Shown: positions 25,014-33,478 of the stretch, in pieces
Position numbering within the stretch: the first letter of the stretch is position 1
How the letters are laid out: each line of letters begins with the position of its first letter
NCBI GenBank assembly: GCA_002786785.1
Contig: PCUD01000070.1
Location: forward strand, 1-35,882
Source of the DNA: Ignavibacteriales bacterium CG18_big_fil_WC_8_21_14_2_50_31_20
Lineage (GTDB): Bacteria; Bacteroidota; Ignavibacteria; Ignavibacteriales; Melioribacteraceae
Reading direction: 5' to 3'
DNA: 35,882 nt
The notes under the pieces: model-generated
Told to the model about the DNA's origin: nothing
What the model saw: only the letters and a program-made list of their open reading frames with translations
Database searches by the model: none
Position numbers and translations under genes: made by a program

Positions 25014-26285
25014 CTATTTCATACCTATTTCCAAACCATGTCCATTAGGTCCTTTTTCTTCACGTCGCAATAAATATGCAAAAACAAATCCAATAATTCC
25101 TAATATTGAAAGTATCCACATTCCCATTGCATAACCACCAGGATTCTCGGCAGACGCACCAGAAATATCGTTTGACCAGCCGAGAAGATAATTGAAGGTA
25201 AATACTCCAATTTGTTGAATTAAAGTCATTATTGAGTATGCTGTACCTAATCTATTTTGCTTAACTAAATATGCAACTGAAGGCCACATAATAGCTGGAA
25301 TAAGAGAAAATGCAATACCTAGCATAATAATTGGTACATATAAAGTAATTCCAGAATAAACGAGCATTAAATAAACTGGTAAAATTAAAACTGATCCAAA
25401 CATCATCATTGATGCTCGTTTACCTATTTTATCCGCCAGAAGACCAAATAAAGGCGTAGCAATCATAGAAGCAAAAATTAAAGCACTATTCAACTGTCCT
25501 GCTAATTCTCTGCTTGCACCGTGAGCTTCCATATAAAATTTAATTGCAAATGTTCTAAATGGAAATACAGCAGAATAAAATGTAACACAAAGGATTACAA
25601 TGTACCAAAAGGATTTTCCAAAATTGAACATATCAGAAAAAACAAATTTATCAGTTTCACTAGCTTCTCCAAGTTCGTAATTTCTTTCTGCATAACTTTC
25701 CATAAACCAATAAATCAATCCACCAGCTATACAAGTTAAGCCAATAATAAAAGCAACATAAAGTGGGTCACTCCAATTATTATAAAAACTTTTTCCCCAT
25801 GTTGGAGACCAATCGGCAGCAAACGAACCAAGACGTGCAATTGTTAAGTTTATTCCAAAAGCAAAACCAAGCTCTTTTCCTTTAAACCACTTTGCAAGCG
25901 CGGTTGTAATTGCAACAATAAGTGGTTCAGCTCCAAATCCTAAAAGTAATCGTCCAGCCAGCATTACATAATATTCTGAACTGAGTGCTGTTACTAGTGC
26001 CGCAATAGAAGTAAGAGTTCCAAAAATCATGATTGAAGCTTTAACTCCAATTCTATCAATTATAGGACCACTAATAAGTAAAATAAAAACAGCGGCAAAA
26101 CTATAAATGGAGTATAATGAACCAATATCAACATCAGAAAAACCTAATGTAGTTTTTAACATATCAGCAATTGGTGCAATGCTATCATAAATATAATAAT
26201 TTCCAAACATTGCCAAACTAACTAAGACTAATACCGACCATCTATAAAATGGAGATGGTACTTTTTTAACAGCATCTTTAATCAT
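25014..26285 (-). CDS. MFS transporter, MFSD1-like (dipeptide carrier type)
   Basis: An inner-membrane carrier, 423 residues, 12 hydrophobic segments. The N-terminal FGNYYIYDSIAPIADML and DIGSLYSIYSFAAV, then the loop DRIGVKASIMIFG, resemble the family of animal lysosomal MFSD1, whose members move dipeptides. The A-like motif repeats in the second half (GLLADKIGKRASMMMFG). It starts 15 bases after the OPT gene, so the two are one operon. Neighbouring OPT transporter and aminopeptidase genes support peptides as substrate. Assigning MFSD1 rests on remembered motif similarity; another organic-anion or sugar MFS is possible. Confidence 0.8.
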   Translation of the reverse strand: MIKDAVKKVPSPFYRWSVLVLVSLAMFGNYYIYDSIAPIADMLKTTLGFSDVDIGSLYSIYSFAAVFILLISGPIIDRIGVKASIMIFGTLTSIAALVTALSSEYYVMLAGRLLLGFGAEPLIVAITTALAKWFKGKELGFAFGINLTIARLGSFAADWSPTWGKSFYNNWSDPLYVAFIIGLTCIAGGLIYWFMESYAERNYELGEASETDKFVFSDMFNFGKSFWYIVILCVTFYSAVFPFRTFAIKFYMEAHGASRELAGQLNSALIFASMIATPLFGLLADKIGKRASMMMFGSVLILPVYLMLVYSGITLYVPIIMLGIAFSLIPAIMWPSVAYLVKQNRLGTAYSIMTLIQQIGVFTFNYLLGWSNDISGASAENPGGYAMGMWILSILGIIGFVFAYLLRREEKGPNGHGLEIGMK

Positions 26286-26300
26286 ATTTTTCTCAATATT

Positions 26301-28253
26301 TTATATTTTTTCTTCTTTATTTTTTGACATTGCAAATGAAAATAGTACAATTGCTAATCCTAGAAAAAGAACCAACGAAATAAAATCACCAGTTAGTCCA
26401 AGGCTTTCACCAATTCCTGTGTTTAATTTATCAGCAACAGAAATTTCAACTCCATTAGCATTGGTTTCCCAAATCCAACCTTTTAACGATGCAATAACAA
26501 TTCCAGTTAACGCACCACCAGCAATTAATCCCGAACTTAATAATGCGCCTGGACCAATATCTGATTCACTTTCGTCAGATTTTTTAATTTTATCGACTAA
26601 CATTTTAACCAATCCACCAAGAAATATTGGACTACTGACCGATAGTGGTAAATAAGCACCAACGGCAAAAGGAAGCGAACGAACTCCGCTTAATTCCATA
26701 ACCGCAGCTATTCCCATCCCAACAAGAACCAATCCCCAAGGAAGATTTTGACTCAGTAATCCTTTAATAACTGTAGCCATTAACGTAGCTTGAGGTGCTG
26801 GAAGTTGATCGGAGCCAATTACCAAAATATCGTTTAATAAGATTATTGTAAATCCAATTACAAGAACAGAAGCAAAAACACCGATTAGCAAACCAAGCTG
26901 TTGTTTAATTGGAGTTGCTCCAACTATATAGCCTGTTTTTAAATCCTGTGATGTTGCTCCAGCATTAGCAGAAGCAATACAAACAATAGAGCCAACAACA
27001 AGAACTATTGGTTGATAAACATCCCCTGTCCAGCCAACGGCAACAAAAATAAGTGCAGTTGCCATAAGTGTTGCAATTGTCATTCCAGAAATAGGATTAG
27101 ATGATGAACCAATTAATCCAACAATTCTTGAAGAAACCGTTACGAAGAAAAATCCAAAAACGACAATCATAATTGATGAAAGTAAGTTAGTTGGTATTGA
27201 AGGAATTGCAACCATTAAAATTACAAGTAATACACTTCCTACTAATACGTATACTAAAGGAATATCTTTTTCAGTTCTAAGTTTTTCAATATGAGCATTT
27301 GCTTTATTGTCTCGCAAATCCTTGAAGGAGTCTTTGAATGCATTTATAATTGTTGGAAACGATCTAACTAAAGTAACAACGCCACCAAAAGTAACAGCCC
27401 CTGCGCCAATATAACGGATGTAATTACTCCAAATTTCAGCAGCAGACATTTCAGAAATCAATTTTGTTGCGGGAGCAAAAACCGTAGTCATTTGATCACC
27501 AAGTAAAGTAATTAATGGAATAAGTACCAACCATGAGAGCACACCACCAGCGACCATAATTCCAGCAATTTTAGGACCAATTATATAACCTACACCGAGT
27601 AATTCTGGAGTAATTTCTCCAGTTACAGTTCCATTTGGAAGTGCTGAATTTCTACTAAAAATATAACGAGGCACATCCTTCCAAAGACCGAAAAGTGACA
27701 TTAAAATTTTATAAGCAAAAGCAATTCCAAGACCGTAAAAAACTTTTTGTGCAAGTTTACCACCTTTTTCACCAGCAATAAGAACGTCAGCGCAAGCGGT
27801 TCCTTCTGGAAATGGTAGTTTGCCATGTTCTTTAACAATAATTGAACGGCGTAATGGAATCATAAAAAGAACGCCCAAAATTCCGCCAACAAGTGCTAAA
27901 ACAAAAATTTGGAAATATTGGAAATATTCTGCTCCACCTGGTAAAAATAGAAGTGCGGGAATTGTGAAAACTACACCAGCAGCAACAGATTCACCAGCAG
28001 AACCAATTGTTTGAACCATATTGTTTTCCAATATAGTACCTTTTCCAAATTTTTTAATAACTGAAATTGAAAGTACAGCAATAGGAATTGAAGCACTAAC
28101 TGTTAATCCAACTTTAAGTCCAAGATAGACAGTAGCTGCTCCAAAAATTATTCCAAATATTGCACCAAGAATTATTGCTTTTGGAGTAAACTCTGGAATA
28201 AAATCGTTTGCAGAAATGTAAGGTTTGAAGTTTACATTGTTATCTACGCTCAT
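26301..28253 (-). CDS. OPT family oligopeptide transporter
   Basis: A secondary transporter of the OPT superfamily, taking up small peptides (or metal-chelate compounds) with protons. 650 residues with about 15 hydrophobic segments. Diagnostic stretches: NNMVQTIGSAGESVAAGVVF (a family hallmark), KLPFPEGTACADVLIAGEKG, and near the C-terminus LPFAVGAYLPLSVSSPIFLGG. The start at 28253 has GAGG six bases before it. It is the first gene of an operon with the MFS carrier (15-base gap). Bacterial OPT members of this PET-like type are thought to move peptides; metal chelates cannot be excluded. Confidence 0.93.
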   Translation of the reverse strand: MSVDNNVNFKPYISANDFIPEFTPKAIILGAIFGIIFGAATVYLGLKVGLTVSASIPIAVLSISVIKKFGKGTILENNMVQTIGSAGESVAAGVVFTIPALLFLPGGAEYFQYFQIFVLALVGGILGVLFMIPLRRSIIVKEHGKLPFPEGTACADVLIAGEKGGKLAQKVFYGLGIAFAYKILMSLFGLWKDVPRYIFSRNSALPNGTVTGEITPELLGVGYIIGPKIAGIMVAGGVLSWLVLIPLITLLGDQMTTVFAPATKLISEMSAAEIWSNYIRYIGAGAVTFGGVVTLVRSFPTIINAFKDSFKDLRDNKANAHIEKLRTEKDIPLVYVLVGSVLLVILMVAIPSIPTNLLSSIMIVVFGFFFVTVSSRIVGLIGSSSNPISGMTIATLMATALIFVAVGWTGDVYQPIVLVVGSIVCIASANAGATSQDLKTGYIVGATPIKQQLGLLIGVFASVLVIGFTIILLNDILVIGSDQLPAPQATLMATVIKGLLSQNLPWGLVLVGMGIAAVMELSGVRSLPFAVGAYLPLSVSSPIFLGGLVKMLVDKIKKSDESESDIGPGALLSSGLIAGGALTGIVIASLKGWIWETNANGVEISVADKLNTGIGESLGLTGDFISLVLFLGLAIVLFSFAMSKNKEEKI

Positions 28254-28353
28254 AATACCTCGTTATTTATAGTATAAAAAGAAATTTGACATGGAATATT
28301 TTGATATAACTTAATATATGCAAGTAATAAATTGAAACACATATATTTTTTTA

Positions 28354-31300
28354 CTAATAATGTACTTGCTTTTGTGCTTGAATAATTGAAAATTTTAATA
28401 TTTTTTGTCCCAAATCTGGAACGTTTATTATTGCAATATATAAACCAGACGCTATTTTATTTCCATATTCGTTTTTAAGATTCCAACGTAATGAAGCAGA
28501 CAAATCATTTTTGTCCAACAATTTAATTAATACACCGCTTAATGAATAAATTTTAATATTTACTTTTTCTGGAAGGTTTGAAAATGTAACAAATGGTTCA
28601 TCGTTTGCAAAACCAAAACTATTGCTCAGTGGATTGTATGCAAATAGCGGATTTGGATAAACATTTATTTTATCAAATTGAGCTTTCTTTTCATCTTTGG
28701 ATTTTTCTGTTTTGACTCTAAAATAATATTTATCATTTTCCGTTAAAACATGCGAAGGTGTAATTGTAAGCTTTCCAGTTGGATTAAAATCTATTTGATG
28801 AAATGGTGTTGTAAATCCCGCAATATACATTGCGTTAAACCACGGACTGCGTGCAATTGCTTTAATTGAATCTGTAATATTTGGGCCGCTAGCATTTAAC
28901 AAATATCCATTTGCAACATCTGCAACTCTGCTGGAAGTTCCCGTCTGAGCAACCAATTGTGAAATGTCTTCGCTATAAGGAGTGTTAAAAACTATCAAAT
29001 ATTCTTTTGTAGCGGTAATACTAGTACTTGGATTCCATTTTCCATCTGGAAACTTTAGTGTATCAAGTGCAAAACCATTTTCCAAAAAGCCAAGTTGCAT
29101 TTTTGTTTCATTTCCAAATTTATCAATTGCATAAGCCGATACTGGAATTTTTACAAATCCAGAATCTACATTATCTGTTCCTTTCCAAGGATATCTCACT
29201 AAAGTTCTAACGTATCGTAAAGCTTTGCTCGAATCGCCAAAACGCAATTCTACAGTTGATAAATCTTCAATTGAAATTGCCATTGATTGCTTTAACGATA
29301 TTGCAAAAACTTTTTGCGATTCTTTTATATCAGAACCAACATAAAAAACTCCAGTATTTCTATCATCAAATTCGGTAAACCACTTTTCAGTTCCAGAAAA
29401 CTCAGTTTTGACTCTTCCAGGTTCAATCCAATCTATATCAAGTACAAATCCGTCACGCATGTCGTTAACATTGCCCAAATAATCATTTTGCAGAAAAATA
29501 CGATTTAACTCTTTTCCGCTTGAAACATTTGTTAAAATAGCTTTCAAAGAATAAGTTTCTTCCCAAGGCAGACGCTGAAAGCCAACTTCGTATAGATCAT
29601 CTTTTACAGATTCTTGTTCATAAATTGAATAGGATATTTTTGCCTCCGAAATACCTTCTTTATGCTCGACTAAAACTCCTTTGAAATAGGAATCATTTTG
29701 GTTTTCGCCAATTACAATACCTAAATTTCCTTTATCATCATTTAAAATAACTGGCTCATTTTCCAAGTATCCGAAAATTACATTTCCTGGTATTAAATAT
29801 GACCTATCAATTCCATATTTCACCATTTTTGAATTATCGAAACCAAATGGAGTGATTGAGAAATAATATGGTTTCCCTTTTCTTAAAGATTCATTGTTAA
29901 ATGGATCCCAAGTAATTTTATGCAAATTTTTATTTTCTGACAATTCCACAACTGGAGTTTCGTCAGCAATAATTGTACTAATTGTTAAATCATTTTCATC
30001 TTCTATTAAAAGGTTTTTAATTGAGCTGTATTTGTAGGTAGCTATCAATTTTTTGTTAGGCTGATTATTAATTGTTTCGCTAGTTGAGGATGAGTTGAAC
30101 ATGTAAATATTATACCCTTGAAAATCAATATTATACCCATAACCGATATTTGAAAATCCACGTTGTGGAGATGTATCAAAAAGGATTTCTATTGAATTAT
30201 CATTAGTTATTGTTGTTGGGTTTACTTCTGGATAAGATTGTGGTTTATCAAAAAAGTTATATTTAATCTCTCTTCCATTAGTAATTGCTTCTTTCATTGC
30301 TTCAGTTGGCTCTTCGTTAACTCCAAGCACAAATGCAAAAATAATGTCGATTGGTTTTTTCTCTTCAAGATTAAATGTTCCAGACGTAATTAAAAAGGCT
30401 TTATCACTTCCACGAGTGTTTATCCAACCTTTTTGCATAATTATATTTCCAGAATATATAAACGCTTTGTTAATATTGTTGCAATCAATATTATTTACAA
30501 TTCCATCAAATGAATTACAAGGTTCTGGATTATTTTCACCCAACATTACTTTTCTTATCAAATCTGTCGAAAAAGGTTGATAAATTTGAGTTGGGAAATA
30601 GGCTTCTTTTGTATTAACAGTTGCAACAATATTGGCATTTTTTTTGCTATTAATTTTTTGTTGATTAAGGTTTTCACCTTCCAAAATGTATGCAGTTTGA
30701 CTCAAATTACTATTACTAATTGGTCCTTGCATCATTGTTGTAGTAAGAGCAATTTGATTTTCTTTGTTTGCAAAATCTCTGTATGGAGAATAAGCTAAAA
30801 TCATATTATTTGTTTCATCAGAAGCTAAAAAATCATTTCGATAATATCCCAAATCTGTATCAGTTGCCAAAGAAAAATTTACGTCATACAATATTGGTGA
30901 AACTTTTCCAGTATTTTCGATTGAATATTTAATAAAAACTACTTTTTCCAAATTTGGATTATTTGAGTAGCCCCAAACGGTTTGTCTAATGTTTATTCCA
31001 AGTGGTTCAGTACCTTCAATTCTTCTTTCATTGGTAGGAACTCCATCATTAAAAGCTGACCAAGCCATAACATCGCCATATTGTGCTGGTCTATCCTCGT
31101 TTTCATCCCAAATTCCATTTCCGTTTTTATCAATTGGTAAATAAACTCCATCTTTGTCGCCATCATAAAACTCTGCACCGAGTTTAACTGCATTTTTCCA
31201 ATTTTGCCATTCAGAACCAAAAGGAATTGAATTAACCGAATTTGTGTAAACTCCAAGCGAATCATCAGGATTTTCGACAGTACCTTTTACATAATCAAGA

Positions 31301-31602
31301 ATTTTGCGAGTAATTTCAACACCATTTGACCATAATTTATAATTTTGATCATATCCACTAAGAAAAAAACCAGAGGAATACAGAAACGACATAGTGTCAA
31401 TTATTCCAGCTTTTCTAGTTGGATTTTTTATTTGATTTCCAATCTGCCCAGCTTCATAAATTGGCAAAGTGATTCGGTTAAATTTTATTCCATCAGTTTC
31501 TGCGGTAGTTTTATTCTTCTCTTTATCATTTTTGGGGGATGCAACAATATTTGCAGAAAGCAAAACAATGAAAAGGAATATAATATGTAATTTATTAAGC
31601 AT
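28354..31602 (-). CDS. Large secreted protein with T9SS type A sorting domain
   Basis: About 1080 residues. I start at 31602 (MLNKLHIIFLFIVLL), which opens a signal peptide and lies 4 bases after the upstream stop; 19 more in-frame codons lie upstream but are inside that gene. The N-terminal part has an acidic calcium-type stretch (DGDKDGVYLPIDKNGNGIWD) and the motif RPAQYGDVMAWSAFNDG common in FCB surface proteins. The C-terminus has the sorting signal signature VYPNP, then a short beta domain with YSLSGVLIKLL and a LRWNLKNEYGNKIASGLYIA segment of the FlgD/T9SS A type. It should be exported through the type IX system and held at the cell surface. Function beyond that unknown. Last gene of the TonB operon. 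Confidence 0.85.
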   Translation of the reverse strand: MLNKLHIIFLFIVLLSANIVASPKNDKEKNKTTAETDGIKFNRITLPIYEAGQIGNQIKNPTRKAGIIDTMSFLYSSGFFLSGYDQNYKLWSNGVEITRKILDYVKGTVENPDDSLGVYTNSVNSIPFGSEWQNWKNAVKLGAEFYDGDKDGVYLPIDKNGNGIWDENEDRPAQYGDVMAWSAFNDGVPTNERRIEGTEPLGINIRQTVWGYSNNPNLEKVVFIKYSIENTGKVSPILYDVNFSLATDTDLGYYRNDFLASDETNNMILAYSPYRDFANKENQIALTTTMMQGPISNSNLSQTAYILEGENLNQQKINSKKNANIVATVNTKEAYFPTQIYQPFSTDLIRKVMLGENNPEPCNSFDGIVNNIDCNNINKAFIYSGNIIMQKGWINTRGSDKAFLITSGTFNLEEKKPIDIIFAFVLGVNEEPTEAMKEAITNGREIKYNFFDKPQSYPEVNPTTITNDNSIEILFDTSPQRGFSNIGYGYNIDFQGYNIYMFNSSSTSETINNQPNKKLIATYKYSSIKNLLIEDENDLTISTIIADETPVVELSENKNLHKITWDPFNNESLRKGKPYYFSITPFGFDNSKMVKYGIDRSYLIPGNVIFGYLENEPVILNDDKGNLGIVIGENQNDSYFKGVLVEHKEGISEAKISYSIYEQESVKDDLYEVGFQRLPWEETYSLKAILTNVSSGKELNRIFLQNDYLGNVNDMRDGFVLDIDWIEPGRVKTEFSGTEKWFTEFDDRNTGVFYVGSDIKESQKVFAISLKQSMAISIEDLSTVELRFGDSSKALRYVRTLVRYPWKGTDNVDSGFVKIPVSAYAIDKFGNETKMQLGFLENGFALDTLKFPDGKWNPSTSITATKEYLIVFNTPYSEDISQLVAQTGTSSRVADVANGYLLNASGPNITDSIKAIARSPWFNAMYIAGFTTPFHQIDFNPTGKLTITPSHVLTENDKYYFRVKTEKSKDEKKAQFDKINVYPNPLFAYNPLSNSFGFANDEPFVTFSNLPEKVNIKIYSLSGVLIKLLDKNDLSASLRWNLKNEYGNKIASGLYIAIINVPDLGQKILKFSIIQAQKQVHY

Positions 31603-31606
31603 AATT

Positions 31607-32671
31607 TTAATTGATAATTGGATAATTTCTAATATCTGATTCACGGAAACTTTGTTCAAATTTGTTGAGCAACAATTTGTTATAAATCATACTTACTGCA
31701 CCAAAATGAATTGATTTAGCATTATATCCCAACAAACGAAGATACGCAGTAATAAATAAACTTTTTTGTCCATTAAACGAATAGCTAAAAATAGTTTTAT
31801 CAATCGGGAGTGTCAACAAATTTGTAGACGCTTTAAAATCAGTTTGAGCTAAATATAAAACAGAACTTATCGGATGCCCACCCCAAGTACCTGGAGGAGA
31901 AATATCTTTGAAATATCTTTTTACGTCATATAAATCTCTATCATCGTAACACATAACAAAAGAATCGACAAAAATTGAATATCGTAGCGAGTAAGTTGCA
32001 TCAACTTGTTGAATTGTTGCAATTGCATTTAAATATTCATCTTCGGTAAGCATTTTCTTTATTCTATTTTTAGCAAACTGTTCGGTTGTTTTTGAATTAT
32101 CAATTTCAATACTTGGAATTTTATTTTCTTTTTTAGGTTTAGGATAGTATCCTGTTTCATACATAAACCACCATTCAGAATCACCACGTGCATTTATCCA
32201 CACATCCGCAAATTGAATATTCCATTGTGCCATTCCAAAATTAAGCGAAAATACATTTGTAAATCCATATAACCTCAGCAAAGAAGTTGCATAAGCTGCT
32301 TTTTGTCCGCTTTCGCTAATTATAATTATTTTTGCTTCCATATTTACATTGTTAAATTCCAATGAATCAATTAATTGTTCAATTCCAAAATTACGCGCAC
32401 CTTCAATGTGTCCGCTTTGGAATTGACTTGGTGTACGAATATCCATCAAAAGATAATCTGATAAATTACTATAAGCGTCATCAACTGAAATTATTGCTGG
32501 ATTTTTACTCGAATTTATATAATCGCCATGCGTTTCCAAATAAGAAATTAAATCGGCAGAAGTGTAGTATTTAATTTCAACTGGTTCATTAATATCTTCC
32601 ATGCAACCTGTAAAAATTAGCGAGGAAATTATTAAAGCAATTAGGGTAATATTTAATTTAATTATTTTCAA
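31607..32671 (-). CDS. Lipoprotein with two rhodanese-like domains, active-site Cys replaced by Ser
   Basis: 354 residues, lipobox IFTGC with lipidated Cys23. The first rhodanese-like domain (about 35-165) has LLMDIRTPSQFQSGHIEGARN and an active loop ISESGQK in which the usual catalytic Cys position is Ser119. The second (about 210-340) has the loop YSFNGQK with Ser298 where Cys is typical, followed by ITAYLRLLGYNAKSIHFGAVSMIY. A conserved WGGHPISSVLYL joins them. Sulfur transfer is therefore unlikely; a binding or structural role is more plausible. It starts with TTG overlapping the stop of the DUF4249 gene by 4 bases (TTGA), and no ATG exists before the lipobox. Translationally coupled within the TonB operon. 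Confidence 0.82.
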   Translation of the reverse strand: MKIIKLNITLIALIISSLIFTGCMEDINEPVEIKYYTSADLISYLETHGDYINSSKNPAIISVDDAYSNLSDYLLMDIRTPSQFQSGHIEGARNFGIEQLIDSLEFNNVNMEAKIIIISESGQKAAYATSLLRLYGFTNVFSLNFGMAQWNIQFADVWINARGDSEWWFMYETGYYPKPKKENKIPSIEIDNSKTTEQFAKNRIKKMLTEDEYLNAIATIQQVDATYSLRYSIFVDSFVMCYDDRDLYDVKRYFKDISPPGTWGGHPISSVLYLAQTDFKASTNLLTLPIDKTIFSYSFNGQKSLFITAYLRLLGYNAKSIHFGAVSMIYNKLLLNKFEQSFRESDIRNYPIIN

Positions 32672-33477
32672 TTTATTTGTATCGGAATTACCGTTTTAGT
32701 ATAGCCCATAAACAATCCAATGGTATTTTTACCAGAAACGTTCCAAAAAACCGAACCACCGCCTTCGCTAAAAATATTTTCAATCGGTTTATTGTTCTCG
32801 CGAGTTGAAAAATAGTCCTTATATGGTTCATCAAATGAATATAAAATTATTTCAACTTTATATTTTTCTGGATTTTCAAAATACACAATTGGAATATTTG
32901 AGGTTCTGACTTCGATAGTATTTAATGTATCTGCCAGTTTGCTTGTAACCTCGTAAAATATTGAATCAACATAACTTTCATAATTACTATCAAGTGATTT
33001 AATTGAATATTTTGCCGCATAAACTGATCTGGGATTTGGAACCACAACACATTTCAAATATTCACCTTCCAATTTTGCTTCTGCAATTATTGGCTCTTTT
33101 GGAATTGTAGTAACTGAATAAATTCTTTTGCCTTCAAATTCTGCAAACAATTCGTATTTAATTCCTTGAATTACATAAAGGTTATTAACTGGCGAATAAA
33201 TTCCATCTTTTTCATGTTTTAAAGTGAAAATTCCTTGTGTTTCTGACCAAATATATGCTGTAACTTCTTTTAATGCAACATCTTCACGAGTTAAATTTAA
33301 TTCAATAGGAAAACTTTTTGTGAACGATATTTTTACTGAAGATGAATCTCCTATTAACCTTCCACTAACCACATTAAATTCTTGAAATGGAATATCACTT
33401 TCAATTACATCAATTTGTTCACAATTTAAAAGCACAAAAAAAGGTAAAAACAACAGTATGTATTTTAGAATTTTCAT
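32668..33477 (-). CDS. DUF4249 family lipoprotein
   Basis: 269 residues, signal peptide with lipobox LLNC (Cys19). The mature protein is beta-rich: IESDIPFQEFNVVSGRLIGD at the start, the Ile/Pro-rich TTIPKEPII region, and a VFWNVSGKN motif near the end. DUF4249 proteins are outer-membrane-associated lipoproteins encoded next to TonB receptors in Bacteroidota, probably surface partners of the receptor. The gene begins 1 base after the receptor stop and overlaps the next gene by 4 bases, so translation is coupled. Function of the family is not established. Confidence 0.82.
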   Translation of the reverse strand: MKILKYILLFLPFFVLLNCEQIDVIESDIPFQEFNVVSGRLIGDSSSVKISFTKSFPIELNLTREDVALKEVTAYIWSETQGIFTLKHEKDGIYSPVNNLYVIQGIKYELFAEFEGKRIYSVTTIPKEPIIAEAKLEGEYLKCVVVPNPRSVYAAKYSIKSLDSNYESYVDSIFYEVTSKLADTLNTIEVRTSNIPIVYFENPEKYKVEIILYSFDEPYKDYFSTRENNKPIENIFSEGGGSVFWNVSGKNTIGLFMGYTKTVIPIQIN

Positions 33478-33478
33478 A

